Assembly: GCA_001664005.1 (NCBI GenBank)
Contig: CP016093.1
Coordinates: 4,517,031-4,581,030 of the forward strand
Length of the DNA: 64,000 nt
Direction: 5' to 3'
DNA from: Rhizobiales bacterium NRL2
GTDB taxonomy: Bacteria; Pseudomonadota; Alphaproteobacteria; Minwuiales; Minwuiaceae
Shown: positions 31,159 to 39,144 of the stretch, piece after piece
How positions within the stretch are numbered: position 1 is the stretch's first letter
Layout: every line of letters starts with the position of its first letter
The notes under the pieces: model-generated
Told to the model about the DNA's origin: nothing
Seen by the model: the letters and a program-made list of their open reading frames with translations, nothing else
Databases searched by the model: none
Position numbers and translations under genes: made by a program

Positions 31159-32090
31159 GCGGAGTTTCCCAGGACTTCCTACGATCGGCCCGCCGGGCCT
31201 GGCTCGACTGGCTGGAGCACGAACGCCGCCTGGCGGCGCGGACGCTGACCGCCTACGCCGCCGACTTCGACGACCTGACGGACTTCCTGACCGGCCATCT
31301 GGGCGGTCCTGTCGACCATGCCGCGTTGAGCGCGCTCCGGCCGGCCGACCTGCGCGCCTGGCTCGCGGCCCGGCGCCGCCGCGGCGTCGGCGCGGCCTCC
31401 AATGCGCGCGCCATCGCGGCCGTCCGCAGCTTCTTCCGCCGCATGGACCAGATCGGCCGTCTGAGCAATCCGGCGGCCCAGTCGCTGGAGCCGCCCCGCA
31501 GCCCCCGCCGCCTGCCCAAGCCGGTCTCCGAAGCGGCGGCGCGGGCGCTGGTCGACGGGCCGGTGGCGACACGGCGCGACTGGCAGGCGCTGCGCGACCG
31601 GGCGGTGCTGCTGCTGCTCTACGGCGCCGGGCTGCGCATCTCGGAGGCGCTGGCGCTCACCGTCGACGACGCGCCGCTGGGATCGGCGGTCACGGTGGAC
31701 GGCAAGGGCGGTCGGGCGCGCCGCGTGCCGCTGCTCGCGATCATCGGGGAGGCGGTCGAGGACTATCGCCGCGCCTGCCCGCACGAGGAGACGCCGGACC
31801 GGGCGCTGTTCGTCGGCGCCCGCGGCGGCGCGCTCAGGCCGGAGATCGTGCAGGCCGCGGTGCGGCGGCTCCGGGGCGCGCTCGGCCTGCCGGAGACGGT
31901 GACGCCCCATGCGCTCCGCCACAGCTTCGCCACCCATCTGCTGGGCGGTGGCGGCGACCTGCGCGCGATCCAGGAACTGCTCGGCCACGCATCGCTCTCG
32001 ACCACCCAGCTCTACACCGAAGTCGACGCCGAAGCGCTGTGGGAGACCTACCGCCGGGCCCGTCCGCGCTTCGACCGCGGCGGTGGATGA
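31155..32090 (+). CDS. xerC: tyrosine recombinase XerC
   Basis: A 311-residue site-specific recombinase that, with XerD, resolves chromosome dimers at dif. The N-terminal core-binding domain has ARTLTAYAADFDDLTDFL. The catalytic residues are seen as R in GAGLRISEAL, K in VDGKGGRARRVPL, H-x-x-R in TPHALRHSFATHLLG, H in LLGHASLSTTQLY and the nucleophile Y in TQLYTEVD. The start is a GTG at 31155 overlapping the RidA stop (GTGA). It ends 57 bases before tRNA-Ser and belongs to the chromosome, not to the island that follows. Confidence 0.93.
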   Translation: MSGVSQDFLRSARRAWLDWLEHERRLAARTLTAYAADFDDLTDFLTGHLGGPVDHAALSALRPADLRAWLAARRRRGVGAASNARAIAAVRSFFRRMDQIGRLSNPAAQSLEPPRSPRRLPKPVSEAAARALVDGPVATRRDWQALRDRAVLLLLYGAGLRISEALALTVDDAPLGSAVTVDGKGGRARRVPLLAIIGEAVEDYRRACPHEETPDRALFVGARGGALRPEIVQAAVRRLRGALGLPETVTPHALRHSFATHLLGGGGDLRAIQELLGHASLSTTQLYTEVDAEALWETYRRARPRFDRGGG

Positions 32091-32146
32091 ATCGGCGACC
32101 ATCGGGCTTGATCTGAGGACTCGCGCGGCTATAGTCCCGGCCTTCC

Positions 32147-32234
32147 GGAGGGATGGCCGAGCGGTTTAAGGCGCACGCCTGGAAAGCGTGTTGGGTGCAA
32201 GCCCTCGGGGGTTCGAATCCCCCTCCCTCCGCCA
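32147..32234 (+). tRNA. tRNA-Ser(GGA)
   Basis: An 88-base class II tRNA with encoded CCA. The acceptor stem is GGAGGGA / TCCCTCC with discriminator G. The anticodon loop is CTGGAAA with GGA at 32181-32183. A long variable arm (TTGGGTGCAAGCCCTC) follows, then the T arm GGGGGTTCGAATCCCCC. Its 3' end is repeated at 41730-41744, making it the attachment site of the element that follows. The gene itself stays intact. Confidence 0.97.
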
Positions 32235-32235
32235 G
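32221..32235 (+). repeat. left attachment-site repeat
   Basis: CCCTCCCTCCGCCAG covers the last 14 bases of tRNA-Ser plus one base. It is repeated exactly at 41730-41744, next to the integrase gene. This is the usual core left by tyrosine integrases that insert in tRNA 3' ends. Confidence 0.88.
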
Positions 32236-32578
32236 TTCTCCTATCTAACATATTGACATTTATAAATAGTCTGTGGATTGATCTGCGAAAACCCCACCAT
32301 CAACCCCACTATCTGATGGCCAAAGGCAGTGTTTTTGCCCCTGCGGCTGCGCCATCTTGCCATTCATCCGCCGCGCTGCGCCATCTACGGTCGGGCCTTT
32401 AGTCCGGCAGATCGACGCCCTGGAGGGAACAATCCCGCGAAAGGGGGGCCTCCCCCAAACGGCGGGGGGTGTCGTTTGTGTTCCTTTGGTACACCGGCCC
32501 GTTCAAAAATTTTTCGGGGCTTGTTTCAGGCCGTTTCGCCCCAAGCTGAGGCCAAACAAAGCAGGGGAACCGGAGCGC
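32236..32578. other. island left-end non-coding segment
   Basis: No convincing gene between tRNA-Ser and the first island gene. The first 60 bases are AT-rich. ATCAACCCCACTAT at 32299-32312 resembles the repeats near the right end (41576-41601) and may be an integrase arm-type site. The open frame running through 32357-32578 has no recognisable start or content. Confidence 0.5.
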
Positions 32579-33061
32579 ATGAAGCGTAGCAGTCCCAAAT
32601 ATGAGGGCATTCTTGCTGCGCCCATGAAACCAAGTGCCAGCAACCCGCTTGATATGCTCGAACGCGTGTTCGCTTTGAAAGAGCACTACAGGATCACAGG
32701 GAACCTGGACGAGGGCGGCTTGATGCAGCTCTTGCTTGCGCTTGCAGCTGATCATGTTCCTGGGTTCCGCTTCGCGGATGAGTCAGCGGCTCTGATTCCA
32801 GAAACGAGCGCCACCAGAGATTTGGTGCTCTTAGTGGAAGTCCACAAGTTGAGCAAGGATGGGGGCGGTCCGCACAGCGTAAGAAATGCAGCTGCAATTG
32901 TTGCGAAGCAGCGTCCAGACTTAGGCCTCACCGCTAAGAGTGCAAGAGTCAGATACGCAGAAATGATATCGAAAAATAGCGACAGAGGGTCAAAGCGACG
33001 TCTCGAGCTGGCGAAGCTCATTTCTCTTTTAGAAAAATCAGGGTTTCCAAGAAAGTTGTAG
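32579..33061 (+). CDS. hypothetical protein of the island
   Basis: A 160-residue, soluble, charged protein starting MKRSSPKYEGILAAPMK at an ATG with GGAG upstream. The first 90 residues include NPLDMLERVFALKEHYRITG and look helical. The C-terminal half is basic (GSKRRLELAKLISLLEKSGF). I do not recognise a family. Its position ahead of alpA, near the element's left end, would suit an early regulatory or replication accessory protein, but this is only a guess from context. Confidence 0.6.
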   Translation: MKRSSPKYEGILAAPMKPSASNPLDMLERVFALKEHYRITGNLDEGGLMQLLLALAADHVPGFRFADESAALIPETSATRDLVLLVEVHKLSKDGGGPHSVRNAAAIVAKQRPDLGLTAKSARVRYAEMISKNSDRGSKRRLELAKLISLLEKSGFPRKL

Positions 33062-33169
33062 TCATCGGGATTTCAGCCTCCACTACAACTCCAAGATAGT
33101 TGTCTTCTCTGCTCAGGAAGCACCCCTCCGTTTCCGCACGGGTGCGCACTGGCAAGCAGCGAGGACGAT

Positions 33170-33370
33170 ATGAACACACGATCTGGAACCCGCATTGTCC
33201 GCGAGCGCGAGCGCGCGTTCATCACCGGTATCAGCCGCTCCACCTGGTGGCGACTTCATCAAGCTGGCGAAACACCCAAGAAGGTTCGACTGAGCAAAAA
33301 CAGCGTTGGGTGGTTGCTCGATGACCTTCAAGACTGGCTGCGGGAACGCGCCGGCCGGGAGGTGGTGTGA
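33170..33370 (+). CDS. AlpA-family DNA-binding regulator
   Basis: A 66-residue protein with the MerR-like helix-turn-helix of AlpA/phage regulatory proteins: ERERAFITGISRSTWWRLHQ, followed by FPKK-like PKKVRLSKNSVGWLLDDL and QDWLRERA. AlpA proteins switch on the excision or lytic programme of P4-like elements and chromosomal islands. Its stop overlaps the start of the next gene, so the two are translated together. It is probably the activator of the primase gene block. Confidence 0.88.
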   Translation: MNTRSGTRIVRERERAFITGISRSTWWRLHQAGETPKKVRLSKNSVGWLLDDLQDWLRERAGREVV

Positions 33371-33756
33371 TGCAGCGCCTCTTCAAACTCGGTCCAATCT
33401 GGATGAGCATGGTCTCCGGGTGCCATACCAAGCCTTGGCGTAGGCCCGGCAGAGGCGCCGCGATGTCCGCTCTGGGGGTTGCATGTGATCTGTCTGACTG
33501 CGCATGCGCGGGCGCCCGGTTGCCGGAGTTCTATCATGAGGGATCGCTTCTTCGGGCAGTTCGTGTGGCTCATCGCCTTGGCGTCGATCAGCCTTCAAGG
33601 CCGATCGACAGCGTGTCGCCTCTGGCAGCTGGGATACTGCTAGCCAAGGGGCTACATATCTTCACGGTAAGCACCAGCGACGAGTTCGCAGAGGAATGGC
33701 TGAAATTCCTCACATGGGCTGCGCCCGACACCGAATTCCTGGAGCCGGGCCGATGA
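33370..33756 (+). CDS. hypothetical protein between alpA and primase
   Basis: A 128-residue protein beginning MQRLFKLGPIWMSM. Its ATG overlaps the alpA stop and its TGA overlaps the primase ATG (ATGA), so it sits in a tightly coupled three-gene unit. It has several cysteines in the first half (CHTKPW, CDLSDCACAG). It has a C-terminal segment GLHIFTVSTSDEFAEEWLKF. No family recognised. The tight coupling is the main reason to believe it is real. Confidence 0.55.
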   Translation: MQRLFKLGPIWMSMVSGCHTKPWRRPGRGAAMSALGVACDLSDCACAGARLPEFYHEGSLLRAVRVAHRLGVDQPSRPIDSVSPLAAGILLAKGLHIFTVSTSDEFAEEWLKFLTWAAPDTEFLEPGR

Positions 33757-36122
33757 AGTCGATCTTCGATCTCTGGCCCGAGAAGGGCGAGCACTGCCTG
33801 TTCTCAGCCCGCGACGGTGGTCACCCCGAACACCATTGGGTCTCCGATCGCGCGGAGGCCGAAGCGAAGGCGCGGGAACTGGATAAGGCCGGTTGCGAGG
33901 TGTACTTCGCCCCTGCGGCCTTCGAGAAACAGAGCCGCAAGCAAGAGATGGTGGTGCAGGTCCAGAGCCTGTGGATCGACATCGACTGCGGGCCGAAAAA
34001 GCCATATGCCGCGGTTCAGGAGGGGCTTGCCGCTTTCAGTGAGTGCGTAACAACCGGGCGGCTCCCTCCCCCGTCCGCCGTCGTTCAGTCGGGACATGGC
34101 CTGCACGCCTACTGGAAGTTCAGTGAGCCAATCGTCTGTGAACGGTGGAAGCCGCTCGCCGAAGCCTTCAAGGCGTATCTGCGTTCTATCGACCTGAAGA
34201 TCGACCCTGCCTGCACGGCAGATGGGGCGCGCGTGATGCGTGTTCCTGGTACGCACAACCGGAAGACTCAGCCGTTGAAGGTCGAGGTGCATTTCTCGGA
34301 AGCCGCGTACGACCCCGCAGAACTGGAAGAGCTGACAAGGGACTTCGCCAAACCGGAGTCCGGTCGGCCAGAGAGTTCGCGGTGGACGGCCGGCATGGAG
34401 CAGGAGTTTCCGCCGGCGCGTATCGAATCCATCGAGGAAGGGTGCGCCCAGATGGCCCATGTGAAGGCGGAAGGCGGCGCTGTCAGCGAACCCCTATGGC
34501 GTGCGGCACTGTCCGTGCTCTGGCGCTGTGAAGGCGGCAAAGACCTGATCCACGAATGGAGCAAGGGTGACCCTCGCTACGACACGGCGGAGACAACGGC
34601 CAAGGCTGACGGGACGCAAGGCCCCTATACCTGCGAGACGTTCGCGGAGCTAGGGGGCGACGAGCGGTGCACCGGGTGTCCGCACAAGGGCAAGGTGAAG
34701 AGCCCGATCATCCTGGGCCAGTCGCGTCTGCCCGCATTACCTGTTGTGCTTGATGGCGAGGTGCTTCCTCCGGGTGGCACCTGGACCGACGAGCGGCTTG
34801 CCGCCGCCTTTACGCACAAGTTCGCAGACCGCCTGCGATATGTCGCAGCATGGGGCGTGTGGATGATCTGGGATGGCCGACGCTGGCGAAGGGATGAGAC
34901 CCTGGAGGCCAAGGATCTTGCCCGCCGCGTCTGCCAGGCCGTCGCGTCACAGGCCAAAGATAACGGCAAGGGGCTTGGCTCGCGTAGAACCATCGATGCC
35001 GTCGAGGCGCTGGCAAGGGCGGACAGAAAGCACGCGGCAACGGTGGATCAGTGGGACGCCGATCCGCTGCTGCTCAACACGCCCGGCGGAATGATCATGC
35101 TCGGGAGTGAGCCTGAAGTTCTGCCACATGACCCCGAACGCCACCAGACCAGGATGACGGCAGTAGCGCCCGATTTCGAAATGGACACGCCCCTGTGGGA
35201 TGCCGTTCTCGACCGAATCACAGGGGGCGACGTGGAACTGCAAGCCTTCCTGCAACGGGTGATGGGCTACGGCCTGACCGGTGAGACAGGCGAGCACGCC
35301 GTGTTTTTCCTTTATGGCAAGGGCGCCAACGGCAAGTCCGTATTCGTGGAGACGGTTGCGGGGATCTTGGGCGACTACAGGTCCAACGCCCCGGTCGATA
35401 CCTTCATGTCATCGTCGAATGACCGGCATTCAACTGAACTCGCGCGGATGCAGGGGGCGAGGCTGGTGACCGCGACCGAGACGCCGGAAGGAAGGCGCTG
35501 GGATGAGGCCAAGATCAAGGCCCTGACTGGTGGCGACATGATCACGGCTCGATTCATGCGACAGGACGACTTCGAGTTCAAACCGCAGTTCAAGCTGGTG
35601 ATCTCGGGCAACCACAAGCCCGGCCTGCGAAGCGTCGACGAGGCTATGCGGCGGCGCATGCACCTGATCCCTTTCGACGTAACGATCCCGCCGGAAGAGC
35701 GTGATCCCCAGCTCTTCGAGAAGCTGAGAAGGGAATGGCCCGGCATTCTCGCCTGGATGGTGAAGGGCTTCATGGAATGGCGACGGATCGGGCTGGCACC
35801 GCCTGCCAGTGTCAGGGCGGCGTCGGATGAGTACCTGGAAGACGAGGACAGCTTTGGGCAGTGGCTGGAGGGGAACGTGGAAGAGGACCCTAGCGGCTTC
35901 ATGTTGACCGGGCTGTTATATGCAGACTGGCAAGGGTACTGCATCAGGGCCGGGGAACATGCGGGAACGGAACGCCAGTTCAGTCAGAAACTCCGTGACA
36001 AAGGTTTCGAGCGGCACCGCACCAATACCGGGCGGGGCTTCAAGGTCCGTCTTGTCAAAAAATCTGGACATACTTCCGGGGCTGGTGACGGCAGTGACGC
36101 TTGTGACGGTAAAAACCCATAG
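33753..36122 (+). CDS. P4/D5-type primase-helicase
   Basis: A 789-residue replication protein. The N-terminal half is primase-like (LWIDIDCGPKKPY, VVQSGHGLHAYWKFSEP), followed by a cysteine pair in ERCTGCPHKGKVKSP near 308. A D5_N-type region starts near residue 350 and the helicase domain has the Walker A motif FLYGKGANGKSVFVE near 530. The SF3 helicase continues with RLVTATETPEGRRWDEAKIK and KLVISGNHKPGLRSVDEAMR. Such proteins start replication of P4-like satellites and islands. The ATG at 33753 overlaps the stop of the preceding gene; an upstream in-frame start adds unrelated residues. Confidence 0.88.
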   Translation: MKSIFDLWPEKGEHCLFSARDGGHPEHHWVSDRAEAEAKARELDKAGCEVYFAPAAFEKQSRKQEMVVQVQSLWIDIDCGPKKPYAAVQEGLAAFSECVTTGRLPPPSAVVQSGHGLHAYWKFSEPIVCERWKPLAEAFKAYLRSIDLKIDPACTADGARVMRVPGTHNRKTQPLKVEVHFSEAAYDPAELEELTRDFAKPESGRPESSRWTAGMEQEFPPARIESIEEGCAQMAHVKAEGGAVSEPLWRAALSVLWRCEGGKDLIHEWSKGDPRYDTAETTAKADGTQGPYTCETFAELGGDERCTGCPHKGKVKSPIILGQSRLPALPVVLDGEVLPPGGTWTDERLAAAFTHKFADRLRYVAAWGVWMIWDGRRWRRDETLEAKDLARRVCQAVASQAKDNGKGLGSRRTIDAVEALARADRKHAATVDQWDADPLLLNTPGGMIMLGSEPEVLPHDPERHQTRMTAVAPDFEMDTPLWDAVLDRITGGDVELQAFLQRVMGYGLTGETGEHAVFFLYGKGANGKSVFVETVAGILGDYRSNAPVDTFMSSSNDRHSTELARMQGARLVTATETPEGRRWDEAKIKALTGGDMITARFMRQDDFEFKPQFKLVISGNHKPGLRSVDEAMRRRMHLIPFDVTIPPEERDPQLFEKLRREWPGILAWMVKGFMEWRRIGLAPPASVRAASDEYLEDEDSFGQWLEGNVEEDPSGFMLTGLLYADWQGYCIRAGEHAGTERQFSQKLRDKGFERHRTNTGRGFKVRLVKKSGHTSGAGDGSDACDGKNP

Positions 36123-36263
36123 TGCTCTATAGGCGAAACGAATGAACTTTTCCTAGAGGGTAATAGGAATCTCCCGTCACAAGCGTCACTCGCGTCACTT
36201 GTGCCGATATGGCACAATGCCAATAGCTTGCAGGCTTGGAACAACCGCATCTGGAACAAGACA

Positions 36264-36788
36264 ATGAGCACAGGACATCGAGCCCCGACCGGCCTCACCG
36301 TCGACCAGGAGCGGTTTGCCCACCTGCTGTTGTCAGGCTACAGCCAGAGCGACGCCTACCGCGAAGTCTGGCCGCGTTCCCGGCGCTGGAAACCGGAGAG
36401 CGTCCACACGGCAGCCTCCAGGATGGCCGCCAAGGTCGCGCCAAGGTGCGCGGTGCTGCTGGAACTGGAACTCACGGGTGCGCGCCTCACGATCGAGCAG
36501 ACAATCGAGGACCTGCACCAGGCACGCGAACTGGCGATGGAGAAGGGTGATGCGGCTGGGGCGGTGAGGATGACGGGTGCGCTGGCACGGTTGTGCGGGT
36601 TTCTCAGGAGGGCCGGTAAACGACATCGGCTAGACGATACTCGGGCTTTTGATCCAGCAAGCTTGCTCGCGGCGGTGCAGGGAAAGATGAACCCCAGTGA
36701 GCCTGTTGCCGACAGCCTCCAATCACGTCAGCCGGCAGCACCTGAAGCGTTACGTTGGCGAGTTCGATTTCCGCTATATCACCCGTGA
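36264..36788 (+). CDS. small terminase-like protein (C-terminus altered)
   Basis: A 174-residue protein with the small-terminase pattern LTVDQERFAHLLLSGYSQSD-AYREVW at the N-terminus, the DNA-binding helices. LTIEQTIEDLHQARELAMEK with AAGAVRMTGALARLCGF matches the oligomerisation part. The small subunit selects viral DNA for packaging; in satellites it redirects a helper's packaging machine. From about residue 153 the frame runs into the IS1595 transposase remnant in another frame, so the last 20 or so residues (SRQPAAPEALRWRVRF) are not native. No large terminase is present. Confidence 0.7.
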   Translation: MSTGHRAPTGLTVDQERFAHLLLSGYSQSDAYREVWPRSRRWKPESVHTAASRMAAKVAPRCAVLLELELTGARLTIEQTIEDLHQARELAMEKGDAAGAVRMTGALARLCGFLRRAGKRHRLDDTRAFDPASLLAAVQGKMNPSEPVADSLQSRQPAAPEALRWRVRFPLYHP

Positions 36789-36881
36789 TATGACCGACGC
36801 GGAACGCGCCCACGAAGCTCCTCGGGCATCGCCGGCAAGCGCCTCACCCATCGGCGGACTGACGAAGCCCAAACTGCCTAG
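36721..36881 (+). pseudogene. IS1595-type transposase C-terminal remnant
   Basis: In one frame it reads NHVSRQHLKRYVGEFDFRYI and DMTDAERAH. In the next frame it reads GIAGKRLTHRRTDEAQTA followed by TAG at 36879-36881. Both parts are the ordered C-terminal end of IS1595-family transposases, so the piece has at least one frameshift near 36815-36825 and lacks everything upstream. No terminal inverted repeats are visible. Its left edge disrupts the end of the small-terminase gene. Confidence 0.75.
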
Positions 36882-37305
36882 GCACAAGGCCCGCCGCTTC
36901 GTACGATGGCGTGCAAGGAAACGTCGGCAATAGGCGCGTGCGCGTTGCGCGACTAGTCACCGGGAACAGGAATGCAGACGTACCTATTGCGGAAGTTATG
37001 ATCCAGTGGGCCTTCCTCCAGGGGGGTGTCGTCGAAACGGTCTTCAGTCGCGTCCGCTTCCTTCGTAAGCGACAGGGCAACTTCGGCACAATCGGCCGGA
37101 TCTTCATGCCGATAACCTGTGTCGAGATTTGTTACCCCAATGTCTGATACAGGGATCAGGACGACCAGCGCCCAGACAATATCCACTTATGCCCCCCTTG
37201 CCGTGTATGGTTTGCGCCTTTTGCCGAAGGTGATACGGTACCTAGCCACTAGTCAATTTAATAGCCAAGAGCATCGTCCCCCGTTGACGCTAAGGAGCCA
37301 ATAAA
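36882..37305. other. poorly coding spacer in the island
   Basis: About 420 bases without a convincing gene. A 77-codon minus-strand frame at 36953-37186 (MDIVWALVVLIPVSDIGVTN at its start) has a fairly protein-like composition. It lacks a clear ribosome site and known relatives. The end of the segment carries the ribosome site for the secreted protein at 37306. Confidence 0.4.
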
Positions 37306-37617
37306 ATGTGGAAATCAGGCCTGATATTGGCAGCAATGTTGCTGCCGGTTCCCGCAGTTGCTGGATGCGGACTTGCTTCCAATTGCTCGACGGATTCACA
37401 GGGAAATACTTATATAACGCGGGACAATCTGGGCGGTGGTCAGAATACTTATCGAAATGGAAGACTCCATTCTCAGACACAGCAGAATCTTTCTGGCGGG
37501 TACACAGAGAGGTTCAGCAATGGCTCAAGGCAGTATCACAGCACCAACCCATATAATCAGCCCGGTCCATCAGGGCCTTATGACAGCCAGCGAGACCCCT
37601 TTCGTATCAATGAATGA
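37306..37617 (+). CDS. small secreted protein, unknown function
   Basis: A 103-residue protein with a clear signal peptide (MWKSGLILAAMLLPVPAVAG) and a mature part rich in G, N, Q, S, T and Y. The repeated pattern includes GNTYITRDNLGGGQNTYRNG, then SQTQQNLSGGYTERFSNGS. The ribosome site TAAGGAG is strong and well spaced. Two cysteines lie just after the cleavage site (CGLASNC). The family is not recognised. The repeats suggest a surface or extracellular, possibly self-associating, polypeptide, as island cargo. Confidence 0.7.
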   Translation: MWKSGLILAAMLLPVPAVAGCGLASNCSTDSQGNTYITRDNLGGGQNTYRNGRLHSQTQQNLSGGYTERFSNGSRQYHSTNPYNQPGPSGPYDSQRDPFRINE

Positions 37618-37670
37618 CGGTGCTGCGCCATAGAAGCGGCTGCCTAGTTGGTTTCGTGGCGACTGCTTGA

Positions 37671-37850
37671 TCAGGTCGCCGCATATTCACCCCAAGCCTG
37701 CATCAACTCCCGCCGCTTCTCCAGCGCATCCCCCCGCCGATACGCGCGCTCGGTGCTGTCGCCAACCACATGGGCCAATGCGGCCTCCGCAAGTTCCAGA
37801 CGGAAGTCCGTTTCCCCGCTTACCCGATCGCGATCCTCTTCGGTCAACTG
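37671..37850 (-). pseudogene. tyrosine integrase C-terminal remnant
   Basis: On the minus strand the segment encodes GETDFRLELAEAALAHVVGD, then STERAYRRGDALEKRRELM and QAWGEYAAT before a TGA at 37671-37673. This is the C-terminus of a P4-type integrase with the nucleophile tyrosine in ERAYRR, but the rest of the gene is missing. It parallels the end of the full integrase at 40349-41557 yet differs at many bases. It is therefore the remnant of a different integrase, not a recent duplication. Confidence 0.85.
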
Positions 37851-37866
37851 CCCGGCCTACCCATCG

Positions 37867-38097
37867 TCATATCTGCTGAGCAGCGGGGCTCCCGCCGATG
37901 CTGATCGAAACCGCCCGCGAGCCACATACTCCGCAGCGTAGAGACCGCTTCAACCTGTCCAGGGGGTAGTCCCCGCCCAGCCGTCTCGCCAGTGCAGCAA
38001 GATCCAGCGTCGAGCAATGGCGGCATTCGTCGCAGAAGGCGTGAACCTGGAAGCCACGGAAGTCGTCGAGGGTTTCAAGTATGATCGGGCGATGCAT
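37867..38097 (-). CDS. small zinc-ribbon protein
   Basis: A 76-residue protein with two CxxC pairs: CDECRHCSTLDLAALARRLG near residue 22 and LRCGVCGSRAVSISIGG near 54, joined by a helix. The pattern is that of small zinc-ribbon proteins often seen in prophages and alphaproteobacterial islands, of unknown function. The start at 38097 overlaps the 5' region of the divergent nuclease gene by no known coding sequence. It may bind nucleic acid. Confidence 0.6.
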   Translation of the reverse strand: MHRPIILETLDDFRGFQVHAFCDECRHCSTLDLAALARRLGGDYPLDRLKRSLRCGVCGSRAVSISIGGSPAAQQI

Positions 38098-38188
38098 GAA
38101 CGTCAGGAGAACACAGAGTGCCGCCGAACTTGCCTGTCATGGCGTCGCGCTGCATTGTGACAGCATCCGAATTTTCGTGGGGCAGGGA

Positions 38189-38908
38189 ATGCGAGCGCTG
38201 ATCCTATGCGTCGGGCTTCTCTTTCCCCAGCTCGCCCCCGCCCAGGTCCTCCAGGTCGATTATGAGGGCTTCACGGTCTGGGTCGATTGTGACCGGCGCG
38301 GGGCCGTGCTCTTTCATTACATCGCCGGCCCGGACACGGGTAACGAAGAGCGGGAATCCGACTACGAGCACGATCCGGAGATCCCGGCGCGGTGCCAGTC
38401 CCTGAGCACGGACACCTTTCAATCGACCATCCCGGATGGTGGTCCGCGTTATGACGTGGGTCACCAGGTACCGGCCAATCACATGGACGGCTCAGAGATC
38501 GCCATTGCCCAGACGAATTACTGGACGAACCTGCTGCCGCAGACGGCATCCATGAACCGAGGCGCGTGGCGCGAGACGGAAGATATCATCGAATGCCTGC
38601 GGGAGCTGGTTCCGCTGGAAGTCTGGGGCGGGCCGATATGGGGCGCGAACTTCGCGGATGACCGCTTTGTCGGCACGCATGGCATCCAGACGCCGGCCGC
38701 TTTCTGGAAGGTCGCTATCCGCATGGACAGCCGCGAGGCGAACGCATGGATCATTCCCAACGGGCCAGCGCCGCGCAGTTCGCTCGATCAGTGGCTGGAA
38801 GCTGTCGGGACGGTTGAGAAGGTGACGGGCCTGACGTTCAACGCGGCGGACAAGGACCTCAAGCCCGCGGCGTCATGGGCGCAGCCTGACGGATGCGACA
38901 TCAGTTAG
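38189..38908 (+). CDS. secreted DNA/RNA non-specific endonuclease
   Basis: A 239-residue protein with a signal peptide (MRALILCVGLLFPQLAPA) and the EndA/NucG nuclease core. RYDVGHQVPANHMDG near residue 90 holds the catalytic histidine, IAQTNYWTNLLPQTASMNRG gives the metal-binding asparagine, and WRETEDIIE follows. The usual DRGH box reads DVGH, so the arginine is replaced by valine. The ATG at 38189 has GGGGCAGGGA upstream. It probably degrades nucleic acid outside the cytoplasm, for nutrients, entry control or competition. No immunity gene is evident. Confidence 0.82.
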   Translation: MRALILCVGLLFPQLAPAQVLQVDYEGFTVWVDCDRRGAVLFHYIAGPDTGNEERESDYEHDPEIPARCQSLSTDTFQSTIPDGGPRYDVGHQVPANHMDGSEIAIAQTNYWTNLLPQTASMNRGAWRETEDIIECLRELVPLEVWGGPIWGANFADDRFVGTHGIQTPAAFWKVAIRMDSREANAWIIPNGPAPRSSLDQWLEAVGTVEKVTGLTFNAADKDLKPAASWAQPDGCDIS

Positions 38909-39144
38909 CGTGTGTGCGCCGAGTGGACATCATCAAAGCAATAGGGATGCGGCGCGCCCACGTCGCCATTCACTATGCTTTCAACCTCAATCGACATGTG
39001 AAGCGTTGAGTTGACTGCGACAGTCAGCGCCGTGGCGCGGATGTGTGGATCTATGGGGCGCAGCGGCTCTCATTTCTGAAGTCACAGCCTCCGGGAAACT
39101 CGGCGCGGTTCACTTGCCGCCAAGAATACAGGCGATGTAGGCTG

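Noticed and set aside
36697-36933. A 78-codon protein gene
   Set aside because: Its recognisable part is the IS1595 transposase end, which changes frame further on, so it is a remnant.
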